Positions 1 through 8,186 are shown, numbered from the stretch's first letter. The stretch: 32,025 nt of DNA from an uncultured Bdellovibrio sp. (GCF_946478835.1 NZ_CAMLDV010000022.1:1-32025), one strand, 5' to 3'. Notes: generated from the letters alone by a model not told the origin. Made by a program: numbers and translations.

Positions 1-1075
1 GGACGGCAATCCAAAAATTAATTAGCTGCGGACCTTTCTTGAAACGGAGATACCATTCCCAACGACCAGAAGAAGAACGCGGTAAAAAACTGCGTTTTGT
101 CGGGGAGGCTTTCTGCCACTCTTCACCTTGCAATAACTCCTGAAAGTTAGACACTTCAGGGGCATACTTCATATGCGTGACCTTATCTTCAAAACGCATC
201 CACTCATTAAAATGAGTCCGGTCGTGCAATGACAGAATCAGTTTGTCCTTAGAAACCTGATGAAGAATATCTTCGGGTGTTCCTAGTTCCCACGGCCAAT
301 CTACCCAAGTAGACCGATTTACTATTTCAGCATTGGCGGAATCACTCCAAAAAGAATTCCAATCTTGGTTCTTCCTGAAGGAATAAATAAATTTATCGTT
401 GGGTAAATCTTGAAGGACACGACGAATTTGTTCTCTCGAAAGAAGATCATCGCGCAATTCAAAAAAACCAAGGCCACGGCCAGCGTAACGAGCTTTGAAA
501 AGAGACCATCTTTTTTCGGTCGCAAAAAATTCCGGCAAGATCGTGAGTCCCCCGCCCACATCTTCAAGCATGTGCGTAAGGATCATCTTTTCCATAGCCA
601 TGGCGTGATGACGATTTTCGAACATGCCTTCAGGCATCAAATAAACTTCATCAGCGCGATCACGATATCTTTGCTCACGCACTTCGGCCCTTTTATAAAA
701 TTCTTCAAGAGGAGAAAGATCCGGCTCTAAACGCGGGCGATTCAGAAAAATTCTTCCATCTAAATCTGTTTTTCTTTTTACCCACAGGACACGGACCGTT
801 TCTGGAATCACAGAAAGATCAAAGCCCGCTCCCAAAACCAAATAAGCGTTCTGATTAGGTCGTTGCAGGATTTCTAAGAAAAGCTGTCTTTCCATTTCCC
901 GGAAATAAGTTTCTCCATGCTCAAGAAATAACTCACGAATGGATTTGCCGATCTTCTTTTCGATCTCGGTATCCAAATCGATAAAATCCACGGACGAATC
1001 TCGGGTATAAAGCATCAGACGCTTCATCAACTCCGTTTTTCCAGTTCCGCGATGTCCAACAACAGCCGTAATCAT
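1..1075 (-). CDS. Shikimate kinase / type I 3-dehydroquinate dehydratase fusion (3' end beyond window)
   Basis: The frame is open from the ATG at 1075 to the left edge (358 codons, no stop), so the C-terminus is missing. Residues 1-150 are a shikimate kinase: Walker A GHRGTGKT at 7-14, shikimate-binding DLD and FRE around 33-60, and an RPRL lid at 113-116. The usual GGG loop reads GAGFD. Residues about 175-340 look like a type I dehydroquinase: ELR at 206-208, R234 in IYSFR, H284 in LSLHD and K303 in HMKYAP match the family's Glu, Arg, catalytic His and Schiff-base Lys. The two activities are steps three and five of the shikimate pathway. The start overlaps the aroA stop by 4 bp (ATGA), so translation is probably coupled. 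A shikimate dehydrogenase domain could follow off the edge. The kinase call is firm; the dehydratase call is good but divergent. Confidence 0.85.
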   Translation of the reverse strand, partial: MITAVVGHRGTGKTELMKRLMLYTRDSSVDFIDLDTEIEKKIGKSIRELFLEHGETYFREMERQLFLEILQRPNQNAYLVLGAGFDLSVIPETVRVLWVKRKTDLDGRIFLNRPRLEPDLSPLEEFYKRAEVREQRYRDRADEVYLMPEGMFENRHHAMAMEKMILTHMLEDVGGGLTILPEFFATEKRWSLFKARYAGRGLGFFELRDDLLSREQIRRVLQDLPNDKFIYSFRKNQDWNSFWSDSANAEIVNRSTWVDWPWELGTPEDILHQVSKDKLILSLHDRTHFNEWMRFEDKVTHMKYAPEVSNFQELLQGEEWQKASPTKRSFLPRSSSGRWEWYLRFKKGPQLINFWIAV

Positions 1076-2247
1076 GGTTTGATTCCTATCATGTCCCAGA
1101 ATTCAGGAAAACTTTTATTGATCACGTGAGGCTCTTCAATGGTGATATCGTGGCCTTTTAGTTTCATCAAAACGGCCGCCATCACCATGCGGTGATCTTT
1201 GTCGGGATTAAACTTCACACCATGCACGGGTTGTTGTTGAGGATTCCCGTGGATAATCATGCCGTCTGGCAAAGACTCATGCTTTACGCCGACTAAATTC
1301 AATAAATCTGAAACTCGGGCAATACGATTTGATTCTTTACTCACTAAGTGAGGTGCCCCATAAAGTTTTGAAATTCCTTTGGCCCAACTGCACAGCACAG
1401 CCAAAACCGGAAAAAGATCTGGAGACTGAGAAAGATTGAATCCAAGAGCCTGCGGAGTCGGCGTCTCTTTCACGGTGAGAGTCGAACCCTGCACAGAAAA
1501 ATTCACCTGCATTTTTTCAAAGATATCTAAAAACACGATATCTGGCTGTGTGCTTTTCTCTGAAAAATTCGTAATAACGACTTCGCCAGCTAGGGCCCCG
1601 GCGGAAGCCATGGTAAACATCGAGCTGACATCGGCTTCCACGGTCCATGATGTTTGCTGAATGTTTTGCCCTGCGGGAATAATATAACCTTGCGACGTCT
1701 TTTGAATCTTCATTCCCAAAGACGTCAACATCTCTAAAGTCAGTAGAAAATAGGACTCGGAGTTTTTACCGCCTACCAATTCAAATTCTAAATCAAAATC
1801 CAAATTCCAAGCATTTAAAACCAAAGCAGAAGCGTATTGGCTGGATTCCGCCATATCCACCTGTAAAGGTGCAGAAGGCTTTTTCCAACCCTTCCCTTTT
1901 ACGGTCATTTTGTCTTCGTAAATGTGGGCTTCAACGCCAAGCTGGTTCAAAAGATGCACTAAACCTTTTTGCGGTCTTTGCAAAAGACGGCGTGTAGCGC
2001 CGAGGCTGTACTCACCTTGATTGCGAGACACCCGAAGGGACATAAAACGAAATGTCGTTCCACCTTCGCCACAGTCAATAACGCCCGGATCATTCAGATG
2101 TTTGAGACCTTCTCGCATGTGGCGAACATCATCACAGTCGGAAAATCCCTGAAGCTTAAAAGACGGAAAATAACTTTGCACAATCAAGGCGCGATTGAAA
2201 ACGGATTTTGATCCAGGTATCTCACCTTGAAAATGCAGCTTAGCCAT
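1072..2247 (-). CDS. aroA: 3-phosphoshikimate 1-carboxyvinyltransferase (EPSP synthase)
   Basis: Joins shikimate-3-phosphate and phosphoenolpyruvate to give EPSP in the cytoplasm. At 391 residues it is somewhat shorter than the roughly 430 usual for the family, and divergent. Visible signatures are PGSKS with K14, a CGEGGTTFRF loop at 59-68 in place of the usual NAGTAMRP, SSQYASAL at 135-142, EADVSSM at 204-210, SPDLFP with D277, SKESNR with K304/E305, DHRM with R353 and NKSFPEF with K378. These correspond to the substrate-binding and catalytic residues of the family. The start overlaps the aroB stop by 8 bp and the stop overlaps the next gene by 4 bp, so three genes form one transcriptional unit. 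Glyphosate sensitivity cannot be judged from the altered PEP loop. Confidence 0.93.
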   Translation of the reverse strand: MAKLHFQGEIPGSKSVFNRALIVQSYFPSFKLQGFSDCDDVRHMREGLKHLNDPGVIDCGEGGTTFRFMSLRVSRNQGEYSLGATRRLLQRPQKGLVHLLNQLGVEAHIYEDKMTVKGKGWKKPSAPLQVDMAESSQYASALVLNAWNLDFDLEFELVGGKNSESYFLLTLEMLTSLGMKIQKTSQGYIIPAGQNIQQTSWTVEADVSSMFTMASAGALAGEVVITNFSEKSTQPDIVFLDIFEKMQVNFSVQGSTLTVKETPTPQALGFNLSQSPDLFPVLAVLCSWAKGISKLYGAPHLVSKESNRIARVSDLLNLVGVKHESLPDGMIIHGNPQQQPVHGVKFNPDKDHRMVMAAVLMKLKGHDITIEEPHVINKSFPEFWDMIGIKP

Positions 2248-3292
2248 TGAGTTCTTCCTCTTTTTGACGGCAGACTTCCATTAATACTTCATCCACCGTC
2301 ACTTCGCGAATCACGCATTGACCTGGTTTTTTCAAAAACACGAAACGCAGGGTTTCCGATTTTGTTTTCTTTTTATCGCTAAGAAGCAATTTTCTAAAAT
2401 CTTTTAAAAGCGCCGCTTTTGTTTGCAAAAGTTCGTCACGCAATGGAGAAAGCAAATACCCCACAACCGGAGAGCGCTGAATTTTTTCATACTCACTCAC
2501 CGTCATGATTTTGTTTTCCACACTCCAGCGAAGTGCAAAATCCAAACCATAGTTAATAGCCACACCGTGAGGAAGCTTGTAATAGGCTTCCAACACGTGG
2601 CCCATGGTGTGTCCCAGATTCAGTATATGACGATGACCGGATTTTTCTTCAGGATCTTTAGAAACGACTTTGTTTTTGGCATCAATGGAGGCCGACAAAT
2701 ATTTCCACATAGTGGCTGACGTAATTTCAAACTCTTTGGAAAGATCTGCCCAAAGTTTGCCACCAGCAATCCAGGAAATTTTTAAAAGCTCGCCAAAACC
2801 TTCAAAGGCACGAGCTTCAGGCTGTGCAATAAGAAGCGAACGCACCAACACGATTTTATCAGCAGGATAAAAAGTGCCGATCTGATTTTTTGCCGATCCG
2901 ACATTCAAAGCGGTCTTCCCGCCGTGAGCAGAGTCAATCGCAGAAAGCCACGTGCTGGGCATTTGTACGAGTTTCACACCACGCTTAAGAATGCTCGCAA
3001 CAAATCCACCGAAATCCCCGACGCTGCCGCCCCCTGCAACTACAAGAGTGAGTCGACGGCTGGAAGTATTCTCGCAGAGTTGAACGATTTTAGATATGTG
3101 CGCTGGGAATTTTTCGACGGCTTTCAATTCTTCTCCGGCGCGAACACCGTAAGACAAAGAAAACTGTTTCATCCATTTTTTAAAAGCGGGTGATTTCTTA
3201 GGAAGAACCTCGTCGTAAATCAACAGAAGTTCTTCACCTAATTCAGAAACTCGCGGAAGCTCGTTAGAAAAGAGCAAAGAGCTTTTTTTCAT
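2240..3292 (-). CDS. aroB: 3-dehydroquinate synthase
   Basis: Cyclises DAHP to 3-dehydroquinate using NAD and a divalent metal. At 350 residues the length is near normal. The NAD loop GGGSVGD is at 87-93, the substrate region MPSTWLSAIDS and GGKT at 111-127, and KNQIGTFY at 135-142. Metal ligands are E168 (FGELLK), H228 (NLGHT) and H242 (LPHG). The N-terminal Rossmann part is divergent. The ATG at 3292 shares one base with the TAA of the small exported protein upstream (TAATG), and the gene overlaps aroA by 8 bp, so aroB is the first aromatic gene of the operon. Glycerol or deoxy-inosose dehydrogenase-like relatives are unlikely because all three metal ligands sit in AroB-type contexts and aroA follows. 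Confidence 0.94.
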   Translation of the reverse strand: MKKSSLLFSNELPRVSELGEELLLIYDEVLPKKSPAFKKWMKQFSLSYGVRAGEELKAVEKFPAHISKIVQLCENTSSRRLTLVVAGGGSVGDFGGFVASILKRGVKLVQMPSTWLSAIDSAHGGKTALNVGSAKNQIGTFYPADKIVLVRSLLIAQPEARAFEGFGELLKISWIAGGKLWADLSKEFEITSATMWKYLSASIDAKNKVVSKDPEEKSGHRHILNLGHTMGHVLEAYYKLPHGVAINYGLDFALRWSVENKIMTVSEYEKIQRSPVVGYLLSPLRDELLQTKAALLKDFRKLLLSDKKKTKSETLRFVFLKKPGQCVIREVTVDEVLMEVCRQKEEELNG

Positions 3293-3708
3293 TATTTAGA
3301 TTCTTTGAATTCAGCTTTGGCTTTTTCGTAAGACTCTGACAATGAATCCCAAGCTTTGCTCATACCAGATTTCATTTCGGACCAAGCTTTACCGGAGCTT
3401 TTTTTAAGTTTAGAAAGATCTTTTTTCATCTCGTCTTGCTTTTTTTCAAGAACAGCGATTTGCGCTTTCATTTCTTTTTTAGCTTCGCCACTTTTCTCTG
3501 AAGCCTTGGCTTTCATTTCAGAAATTTCTTTCTTCAAATCCGCCAATTTATTTTCCATGTCTTTTTGGAATTGTTCTTTTTGTTCTTTTGTATAATCAGC
3601 AGCCGCGGAAGCAGCCTCTGTTGTTTTTTGCTGAACGTCTTCTTTTGTCGTTGCTAGTGAAACAGACGAAAATGAAAGAGCAAGAAGGGAAATAATTAGG
3701 AATTTCAT
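3292..3708 (-). CDS. Small exported coiled-coil protein
   Basis: A 138-residue protein with a Sec signal peptide (about residues 1-19, ending SLA) and a mature part that is almost wholly charged helix, rich in Lys, Glu and Ala with heptad-like spacing (roughly residues 24-135). No cysteine and no lipobox are seen, so it is probably a soluble periplasmic coiled coil rather than a lipoprotein. It resembles the loose group of apolipoprotein-like or Lpp-like helical envelope proteins, but low-complexity helix makes homology unsafe. It ends in the first base of the aroB start (TAATG), so it shares an mRNA with the aromatic operon although no metabolic link is apparent. Its ribosome-binding site lies inside a perfect hairpin at 3709-3734. 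Confidence 0.8.
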   Translation of the reverse strand: MKFLIISLLALSFSSVSLATTKEDVQQKTTEAASAAADYTKEQKEQFQKDMENKLADLKKEISEMKAKASEKSGEAKKEMKAQIAVLEKKQDEMKKDLSKLKKSSGKAWSEMKSGMSKAWDSLSESYEKAKAEFKESK

Positions 3709-3734
3709 ACTGGTCTCCTTTGACGGAGACCAGT
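3709..3734 (-). promoter_or_regulatory. Hairpin that sequesters the ribosome-binding site
   Basis: A perfect 10-bp inverted repeat (3709-3718 and 3725-3734) with a 6-base loop. In the minus-strand mRNA the 3' arm is GGAGACCAGT, holding the Shine-Dalgarno GGAG, and the ATG at 3708 follows at once. Folding would hide the ribosome-binding site. No U-tract follows the hairpin, which argues against an intrinsic terminator for the gene upstream. What opens it (temperature, protein, small RNA, or translation of the gene ending at 3747) is unknown. Confidence 0.6.
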
Positions 3735-3746
3735 TTACAAAGAGGC

Positions 3747-4064
3747 TTATTTTACTTCAAGAATATTGAGCTGAGTCGCCTCTACCGTGACGCTCACGGG
3801 CTTTTTACCATTCAAACTTTCTTCAAGTTTCTTCTTATAGGCATCAAACTCTGCCACATCTCGTCGCAAATAATAGGATCCTGAGGTTTTCACAAAAAGG
3901 ACCACAAGCCCCTCGTCGTCTTCACGCAATTTTTTAACCACATCATTCACGGATGTACGCTGTTGTTCAGCGCTGGCTGGTTTGCGGGCCTTTGAATGTG
4001 CCTCCGCTGAGTTCATTCCCATGGTGGCTGCCAAAGTCATTGCTGCTACAAGAATCCACTTCAT
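3747..4064 (-). CDS. Small exported protein, function unknown
   Basis: A 105-residue protein with a Sec signal peptide (about 1-22, ending AEA before HSKARK) and no transmembrane segment in the mature chain. The mature domain has an alternating strand and helix look (VVKKLREDDEGLVVLFVK, then a helix around 73-92, then a C-terminal strand). I recognise no family. The ATG has a usable AGGAG ribosome-binding site just upstream (ctcctt on the plus strand at 4072-4077). It lies 38 bp upstream of the coiled-coil protein gene on the same strand, so the two are probably co-transcribed, with the RBS hairpin between them. Confidence 0.72.
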   Translation of the reverse strand: MKWILVAAMTLAATMGMNSAEAHSKARKPASAEQQRTSVNDVVKKLREDDEGLVVLFVKTSGSYYLRRDVAEFDAYKKKLEESLNGKKPVSVTVEATQLNILEVK

Positions 4065-4166
4065 GATTCACTCCTTTAAGGTTGAGATATATTCTTATCG
4101 GCGACGCCAGGCTCAGCTAGAGCCCGACCTTCGTCCATACCCTCAACGGTTCAAAGTGAGATCATT

Positions 4167-4472
4167 CTAATGGCACTGAATTTCTAATTTTCCCTGCGGA
4201 AGTGCAACTGTGAAGAAAAATGGACCTTCATTATTTTGCGTAAAGCTATAGCTGCCGGCTTTAATGCTCGTAAAATAAGAAAACTCCACCATCACAATTC
4301 TTACGTGAAAATTCTCCACATATTCATCGAATACATAACTTGCAAGATCAGCGTTCGGATGGACCACCGGTAAAAGCTCGACTTTGTTTCCATTCACTTC
4401 GCAAACTGGGTTGATTGAAGCCCATGTTTGTACTGAAAACGCCATTAAAAATGCCAACAACAAAAATTTCAT
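4167..4472 (-). CDS. Small exported protein, function unknown
   Basis: A 101-residue protein with a clear Sec signal peptide (about 1-18, ending TWA before SINPVCE). The mature part is mostly beta strand and has two cysteines (near residues 24 and 100) that could form a disulfide in the periplasm. No family recognised. A GGAGAC ribosome-binding site precedes the ATG. It is divergent from the LysR gene at 4560, 87 bp away, so it may be a target of that regulator; this is inferred only from orientation. About 100 bp separate it from the next small gene, and I see only short, weak inverted repeats there. Confidence 0.7.
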   Translation of the reverse strand: MKFLLLAFLMAFSVQTWASINPVCEVNGNKVELLPVVHPNADLASYVFDEYVENFHVRIVMVEFSYFTSIKAGSYSFTQNNEGPFFFTVALPQGKLEIQCH

Positions 4473-4559
4473 ACCGTCTCCTTGTGGTGCGCAAAATAAT
4501 GCACCTCAATAAATTAGTAAAATTCATTATTTTAACTTTAAAAGTAAGTATTATTAATT

Positions 4560-5420
4560 ATGGATTTAAATCTGACTCACCTTCGCTACTTCGTTTCAGC
4601 GGCAAAACTTGGCGGCCTTGCTGCCTCCGCAAAAGAAAATCACGTGACTCAATCTGCGGTGAGCCAGGGAATCCGCAAGTTAGAGGAGGCCTTAGGTTGC
4701 GATCTTCTTATTCATCAAAAAAACCGTTTTAAGCTGACTCAAGAAGGCGAGGCTCTGCTTTCAAAAGCTGAAAGCCTTTTTGTACAGGTCATGGAACTTA
4801 AGGAACATCTTCGAAGTACGGCGAATGAAATCAGTGGCGACGTTACTTTGGCAACTTCAGCCACCATTGCACAATTTGTTTTGCCTTCTGTGATTAAGAA
4901 AGCAAGGGACTCTCATCCCCTTCTTAAGCCTGTCATTCAAATTGGTGATGTCGCTTTTATTCTTAATGAAGTGAAAAAGGGCCGAGCCGAATTAGGCATC
5001 GTGATTGATGACGGAAATGTTCGCGATGTGGAAAAAAAACTTATTCAGGAGGGCGTTTTTTGCTGTGTTCAATCGAGCAGCCAGAAATATTCAGACAAAG
5101 CTCCATTTATGGCAACACGCGAAAGCCCCGGCGTTGAGGAATTAAAGAAAATTTATAAAAAGAAATTTTCAAAGCTTCCTGAAATTGCGGTGGAAGTGGA
5201 AAGCTGGGAAGCCATCATTGGTATGGTTCAGCAAGGTCTGGGCGTGGGCTTCGTTCCAGATTTGGTATTATCACAACATCAAAACATCAAAGAGGTCGCT
5301 CACCTTGCGGAACTCGGTCAGAAAATAAAATACAAAACTTACCTCATCCACAAAGGAGAGCATCAGCTCTCCCGCCAAGGAAAAGTTTTTTATCAAAAGC
5401 TTTTAAGCACTCTAGCCTGA
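4560..5420 (+). CDS. LysR-family transcriptional regulator
   Basis: At 286 residues it is a normal length for the family. The winged helix-turn-helix covers about residues 1-62 (LRYFVSAAKLGGLAASA, then TQSAVSQGIRKLEEALGCDL), followed by a linker helix to about 88. The effector domain follows (GDVTLATSATIAQFVLPSV), with the typical GLGVGFVPD segment near the C-terminus, where other family members have GxGIxxLP. The ligand is unknown. The start ATG lacks a good Shine-Dalgarno; the nearest purine-rich run is AAAGTAAG. It diverges from the small exported protein at 4472 and overlaps the 3' end of the convergent MFS gene by 28 bp. Confidence 0.93.
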   Translation: MDLNLTHLRYFVSAAKLGGLAASAKENHVTQSAVSQGIRKLEEALGCDLLIHQKNRFKLTQEGEALLSKAESLFVQVMELKEHLRSTANEISGDVTLATSATIAQFVLPSVIKKARDSHPLLKPVIQIGDVAFILNEVKKGRAELGIVIDDGNVRDVEKKLIQEGVFCCVQSSSQKYSDKAPFMATRESPGVEELKKIYKKKFSKLPEIAVEVESWEAIIGMVQQGLGVGFVPDLVLSQHQNIKEVAHLAELGQKIKYKTYLIHKGEHQLSRQGKVFYQKLLSTLA

Positions 5421-6535
5421 GAACGTGTGGCAACAAAAACAACACAAAGAACAGAAGCCAAACAGCTTACCAGAAATACGGACGGATATCCTTTTTGAGC
5501 TGCGAGCCAACCAAAAAGGAAATTACTTCCTAAAAGCGAAAGATCCCAGAAAGCCGTGTACCAACCAAGCACATTGCCTTGGCGAGCAGGCTCCACACCG
5601 CGCACAGATTCAATCGCCAGCGCAGGATACATGAGTGCCAAACCAAGTCCGCCCAATAAAGATCCAAACACCGTCAAGAGCCAAAATGGAGACACGACCA
5701 CACAGAGCATTCCCAATGCCGCTAACGATGCGGAACTTGCAGCCACACGCGAACTGCTGTAACGGTCAATCCAGTGCCCTCCGAAAACTCGCATAAGAAC
5801 AAATCCCAAACCGTAAGCCACAACCATCCAGGCGCCATAATTCCAAGAGCGTGAAGAAAAATACAAAGCACCGAATGTAGAAACCGCAACGAAGCCTGTG
5901 GAAGCTAATGCCAAAGTAAATCCGGGAGCCAAAGATTCTTTAGGAATCCATTCCACGGATTTATCTTCGGAAGAACCGAGAGGAATGCTTTCCTGGAAGA
6001 ATGCAACAACACCGAAGATGGATGGCGGAAGAATGGCGGCAATCGCCACCGCTAAAAATCCCTGAACACTGTTAATAAATCCGCCAACCATGGGTCCTAT
6101 CGTTGCACCCAACCATAAAGAAAGTCCGAAGAGGCTGACCAGTTTTCCTTTTTGCTCTTTAGGTGCTGTCGCAATCACCCAGGTCGTTCCAGCGGTAAAA
6201 GTAAAACCTTCGCCGAAGCCTTGCAGAAAACGAGCGACACCAAAGAGCACATCCGAAGCCGGAAGAAGAAAAAGAAGGCTGCCTAAAGCACAAAGACTCG
6301 TTCCAAATGCCAGCGTTCGCCAGATTCCAAATTTAGACGTCGCTCGCCCCACAAGAAGTCGTGACCCCACGGCCCCCGTCGGTTGCAAGCCCATAATAAC
6401 GCCGACAGCGACATCTCCCAAACGAAGCTTTTCATGAATGAATAGCGGAAGAACCGGAATTAAAACTGCAATAGCGAAGAAAACTGAAAACGCAGCTGCA
6501 AAGACAAGCCAGAACTGCCACTTCCATTTGTTCAT
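5393..6535 (-). CDS. Major facilitator superfamily transporter (efflux type)
   Basis: A 380-residue polytopic protein with about 12 hydrophobic segments, in the size range of MFS drug/proton antiporters. The first loop carries a motif-A-like region (GRATSKFGIWRTLAFG) and helix 5 has a motif-C-like GATIGPMVGG. The open frame extends upstream to 6616, but I chose the ATG at 6535 because GGAGG sits 7 bases before it and the membrane segments start right after; the extra 27 residues would be basic and non-membrane. It is divergent from the LysR gene at 6638, the classic arrangement in which a LysR protein controls its neighbour, so the substrate is probably that regulator's effector. The substrate is unknown. 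Confidence 0.9.
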   Translation of the reverse strand: MNKWKWQFWLVFAAAFSVFFAIAVLIPVLPLFIHEKLRLGDVAVGVIMGLQPTGAVGSRLLVGRATSKFGIWRTLAFGTSLCALGSLLFLLPASDVLFGVARFLQGFGEGFTFTAGTTWVIATAPKEQKGKLVSLFGLSLWLGATIGPMVGGFINSVQGFLAVAIAAILPPSIFGVVAFFQESIPLGSSEDKSVEWIPKESLAPGFTLALASTGFVAVSTFGALYFSSRSWNYGAWMVVAYGLGFVLMRVFGGHWIDRYSSSRVAASSASLAALGMLCVVVSPFWLLTVFGSLLGGLGLALMYPALAIESVRGVEPARQGNVLGWYTAFWDLSLLGSNFLFGWLAAQKGYPSVFLVSCLASVLCVVFVATRSQARVLKSF

Positions 6536-6592
6536 AAAAGAACCTCCACAAGATTTTCCTATTGTGGACCTTCTTTTTGATCTGGTAAAATG

Positions 6593-6626
6593 ATTTATAA
6601 ATATGGTCTTAATCATTTTTAATGAT
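6593..6626. promoter_or_regulatory. Palindromes in the LysR/MFS divergent promoter
   Basis: The 102-bp divergent region holds a perfect 10-bp palindrome ATTTATAAAT at 6593-6602 and an inverted repeat ATCATT-N3-AATGAT at 6612-6626, both just upstream of the LysR start. LysR proteins bind imperfect AT-rich dyads in such regions, so these are operator candidates. The T-N11-A rule is too loose to prove this. Confidence 0.3.
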
Positions 6627-6637
6627 GAAAGGATTTT

Positions 6638-7507
6638 ATGAACGCCTCAGATCTTCAAGTGTTTAAGGTTGTTGCCCACGAGGGAGGCATGACTAAAGCC
6701 GCCCAGGTCCTTAATACCGTTCAATCCAACATCACCGCTCGCATCCGCATTCTCGAAGAAGAACTTGGCGTTCCTCTTTTCTATCGCGACAAAAAAGGTG
6801 TGCGCCTAACCTCCGCTGGAGAACGCCTTATTCCTTATGCAGAAAAGATCCACGATCTCTTAGCTGAAGCCAAGGAAATCGTCGCACAGACAGACACTCC
6901 TCAAGGAGCTTTGCGCATTGGTTCCCCTGAAACAACGGCAGCTCTTCGTCTTTCAAATATTCTCTCAGACTATGGAAAAAAACATCACGACGTGGACCTG
7001 TCCCTAATCACGGGAACCACCGAGTTTCTTATTGAAAACGTTCTTGCAAGAAATCTGGAAGGAGCTTTTGTTTCTGGCGGTGTCGATGATCCGCTTTTAG
7101 CTTCGTTCCCCGTCTTTGAAGAAGAAATGGTTTTCTATATGCCGAAAACAGCCAAAGATCCGTTTTCATTTTTAAGAAATCAAAAAGCCAAAGTGTATGT
7201 CTTTTGCACGGGTTGTTCTTACCGCCGCCGTTTAGAAAAAATTCTGATTGAACACAACATCACGCAAGTGAAAGTTATGGAGATGGGTTCCTTTGACGGC
7301 ATCTTAGCTTGTGTTGGTGCAGGATTAGGAATCACTCTTTTGCCAAAAGCCTTCAGCGAAGAAAAAACCTGGAAAGCTCGCTGGTCGCACAATATCGCAG
7401 TCTACGGATTAAAAAAATCAGCTGCGATTGTGCCCACTTATTTTATACGCCGGAAAGACACATTTCTTTCGCCCGCTTTAAAATCTTTTATGGAGATTAT
7501 TTCGTAA
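6638..7507 (+). CDS. LysR-family transcriptional regulator
   Basis: A 289-residue protein. The helix-turn-helix is in residues 1-60 (LQVFKVVAHEGGMTKAAQVL, then VQSNITARIRILEEELGVPL). The effector domain starts near residue 90 (GALRIGSPETTAA) and contains VFCTGCSYRRRLEKIL and GAGLGITLLPK. The CxxCSYR-type segment is seen in one subgroup of LysR proteins, often next to exporters. An AAAGGA ribosome-binding site lies 5 bases before the ATG. It is divergent from the MFS transporter and probably regulates it and itself through the palindromes between them. Its 3' end overlaps the convergent ung gene by 11 bp. Confidence 0.94.
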   Translation: MNASDLQVFKVVAHEGGMTKAAQVLNTVQSNITARIRILEEELGVPLFYRDKKGVRLTSAGERLIPYAEKIHDLLAEAKEIVAQTDTPQGALRIGSPETTAALRLSNILSDYGKKHHDVDLSLITGTTEFLIENVLARNLEGAFVSGGVDDPLLASFPVFEEEMVFYMPKTAKDPFSFLRNQKAKVYVFCTGCSYRRRLEKILIEHNITQVKVMEMGSFDGILACVGAGLGITLLPKAFSEEKTWKARWSHNIAVYGLKKSAAIVPTYFIRRKDTFLSPALKSFMEIIS

Positions 7508-8186
7508 GATCCCAATTGATCTCAGAGATTCCTTTAGAGCGTAGATACGCATTGGCCTTGGAAAAAGGTTTTGTTCCGAAGAACCCGCGGTGAGCTGATA
7601 AAGGTGATGGATGAACAGCCTCAATCACAAAATGTTTTTTGCGATCTACAAACGAGGCCTTCTTTTGCGCGTAAGAACCCCACAAAACAAAAACCAGATT
7701 CTCTTTTTGCTCATTGAGGACGTGGATGATTTTATCCGTAAACTCTTCCCATCCTTTGCCTTGATGAGCCGCCGCCTTCCCATCTTCCACAGTCAAAACA
7801 GCATTCAAAAGCAAAACACCTTGCTCTGCCCACTTGGTCAATGAGCCGCTTTTAGGAATTTGCGCTCCAACATCGGCTTGCAACTCTTTAAAAATATTTT
7901 GCAAAGAGGGTGGAAAACGAACGCCATCGCGCACAGAGAAACAAAGTCCATGAGCTTGTCCCGGACCGTGATAAGGATCTTGTCCAACAATCACGACTTT
8001 GACTTTATCAAAGGGAGTCAGATTCATCGCTGCGAAATATTCTTCACCGCGAGGATAAATAGTTTTTCCTGCTTTGTATTCTTGCACAAGAAAGGCACGC
8101 AACTTCTTCATGCGTTCGCTTTCGAACTCATTTTGAAGACGCTCTTTCCAGGATAAATCTAACTTTACTTCGGGTTTTGTTTCCAT
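7497..8186 (-). CDS. ung: Uracil-DNA glycosylase, family 1
   Basis: Removes uracil from DNA to start base-excision repair. From the ATG at 8186 the protein is 229 residues, the usual family 1 length. The frame runs on upstream to 8285, but an AGGA ribosome-binding site precedes 8186 and the extra 33 residues have no family counterpart, so the shorter form is preferred. Visible motifs are the water-activating GQDPYHG at 68-74 (D70), the PPSLQNIFKEL segment at 92-102, LLLNAVLTV at 125-133 and the DNA-intercalating loop HPSPLSAHRG at 192-201 (H192). All catalytic positions are intact. It is convergent with the LysR gene and divergent from the ribosome-factor gene at 8334. Confidence 0.96.
   Translation of the reverse strand: METKPEVKLDLSWKERLQNEFESERMKKLRAFLVQEYKAGKTIYPRGEEYFAAMNLTPFDKVKVVIVGQDPYHGPGQAHGLCFSVRDGVRFPPSLQNIFKELQADVGAQIPKSGSLTKWAEQGVLLLNAVLTVEDGKAAAHQGKGWEEFTDKIIHVLNEQKENLVFVLWGSYAQKKASFVDRKKHFVIEAVHPSPLSAHRGFFGTKPFSKANAYLRSKGISEINWDLTK

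Noticed and set aside
410..730. Plus-strand frame near the left edge, the longest with both start and stop there
   Set aside because: Antisense to the aroK-aroD fusion, which is open to the edge and has catalytic motifs.
4081..4147. Short inverted repeats between the two small exported genes (GTTGAG/CTCAAC and GGCTC/GAGCC)
   Set aside because: Arms are 5-6 bp with no U-run; too weak to call a terminator or operator.
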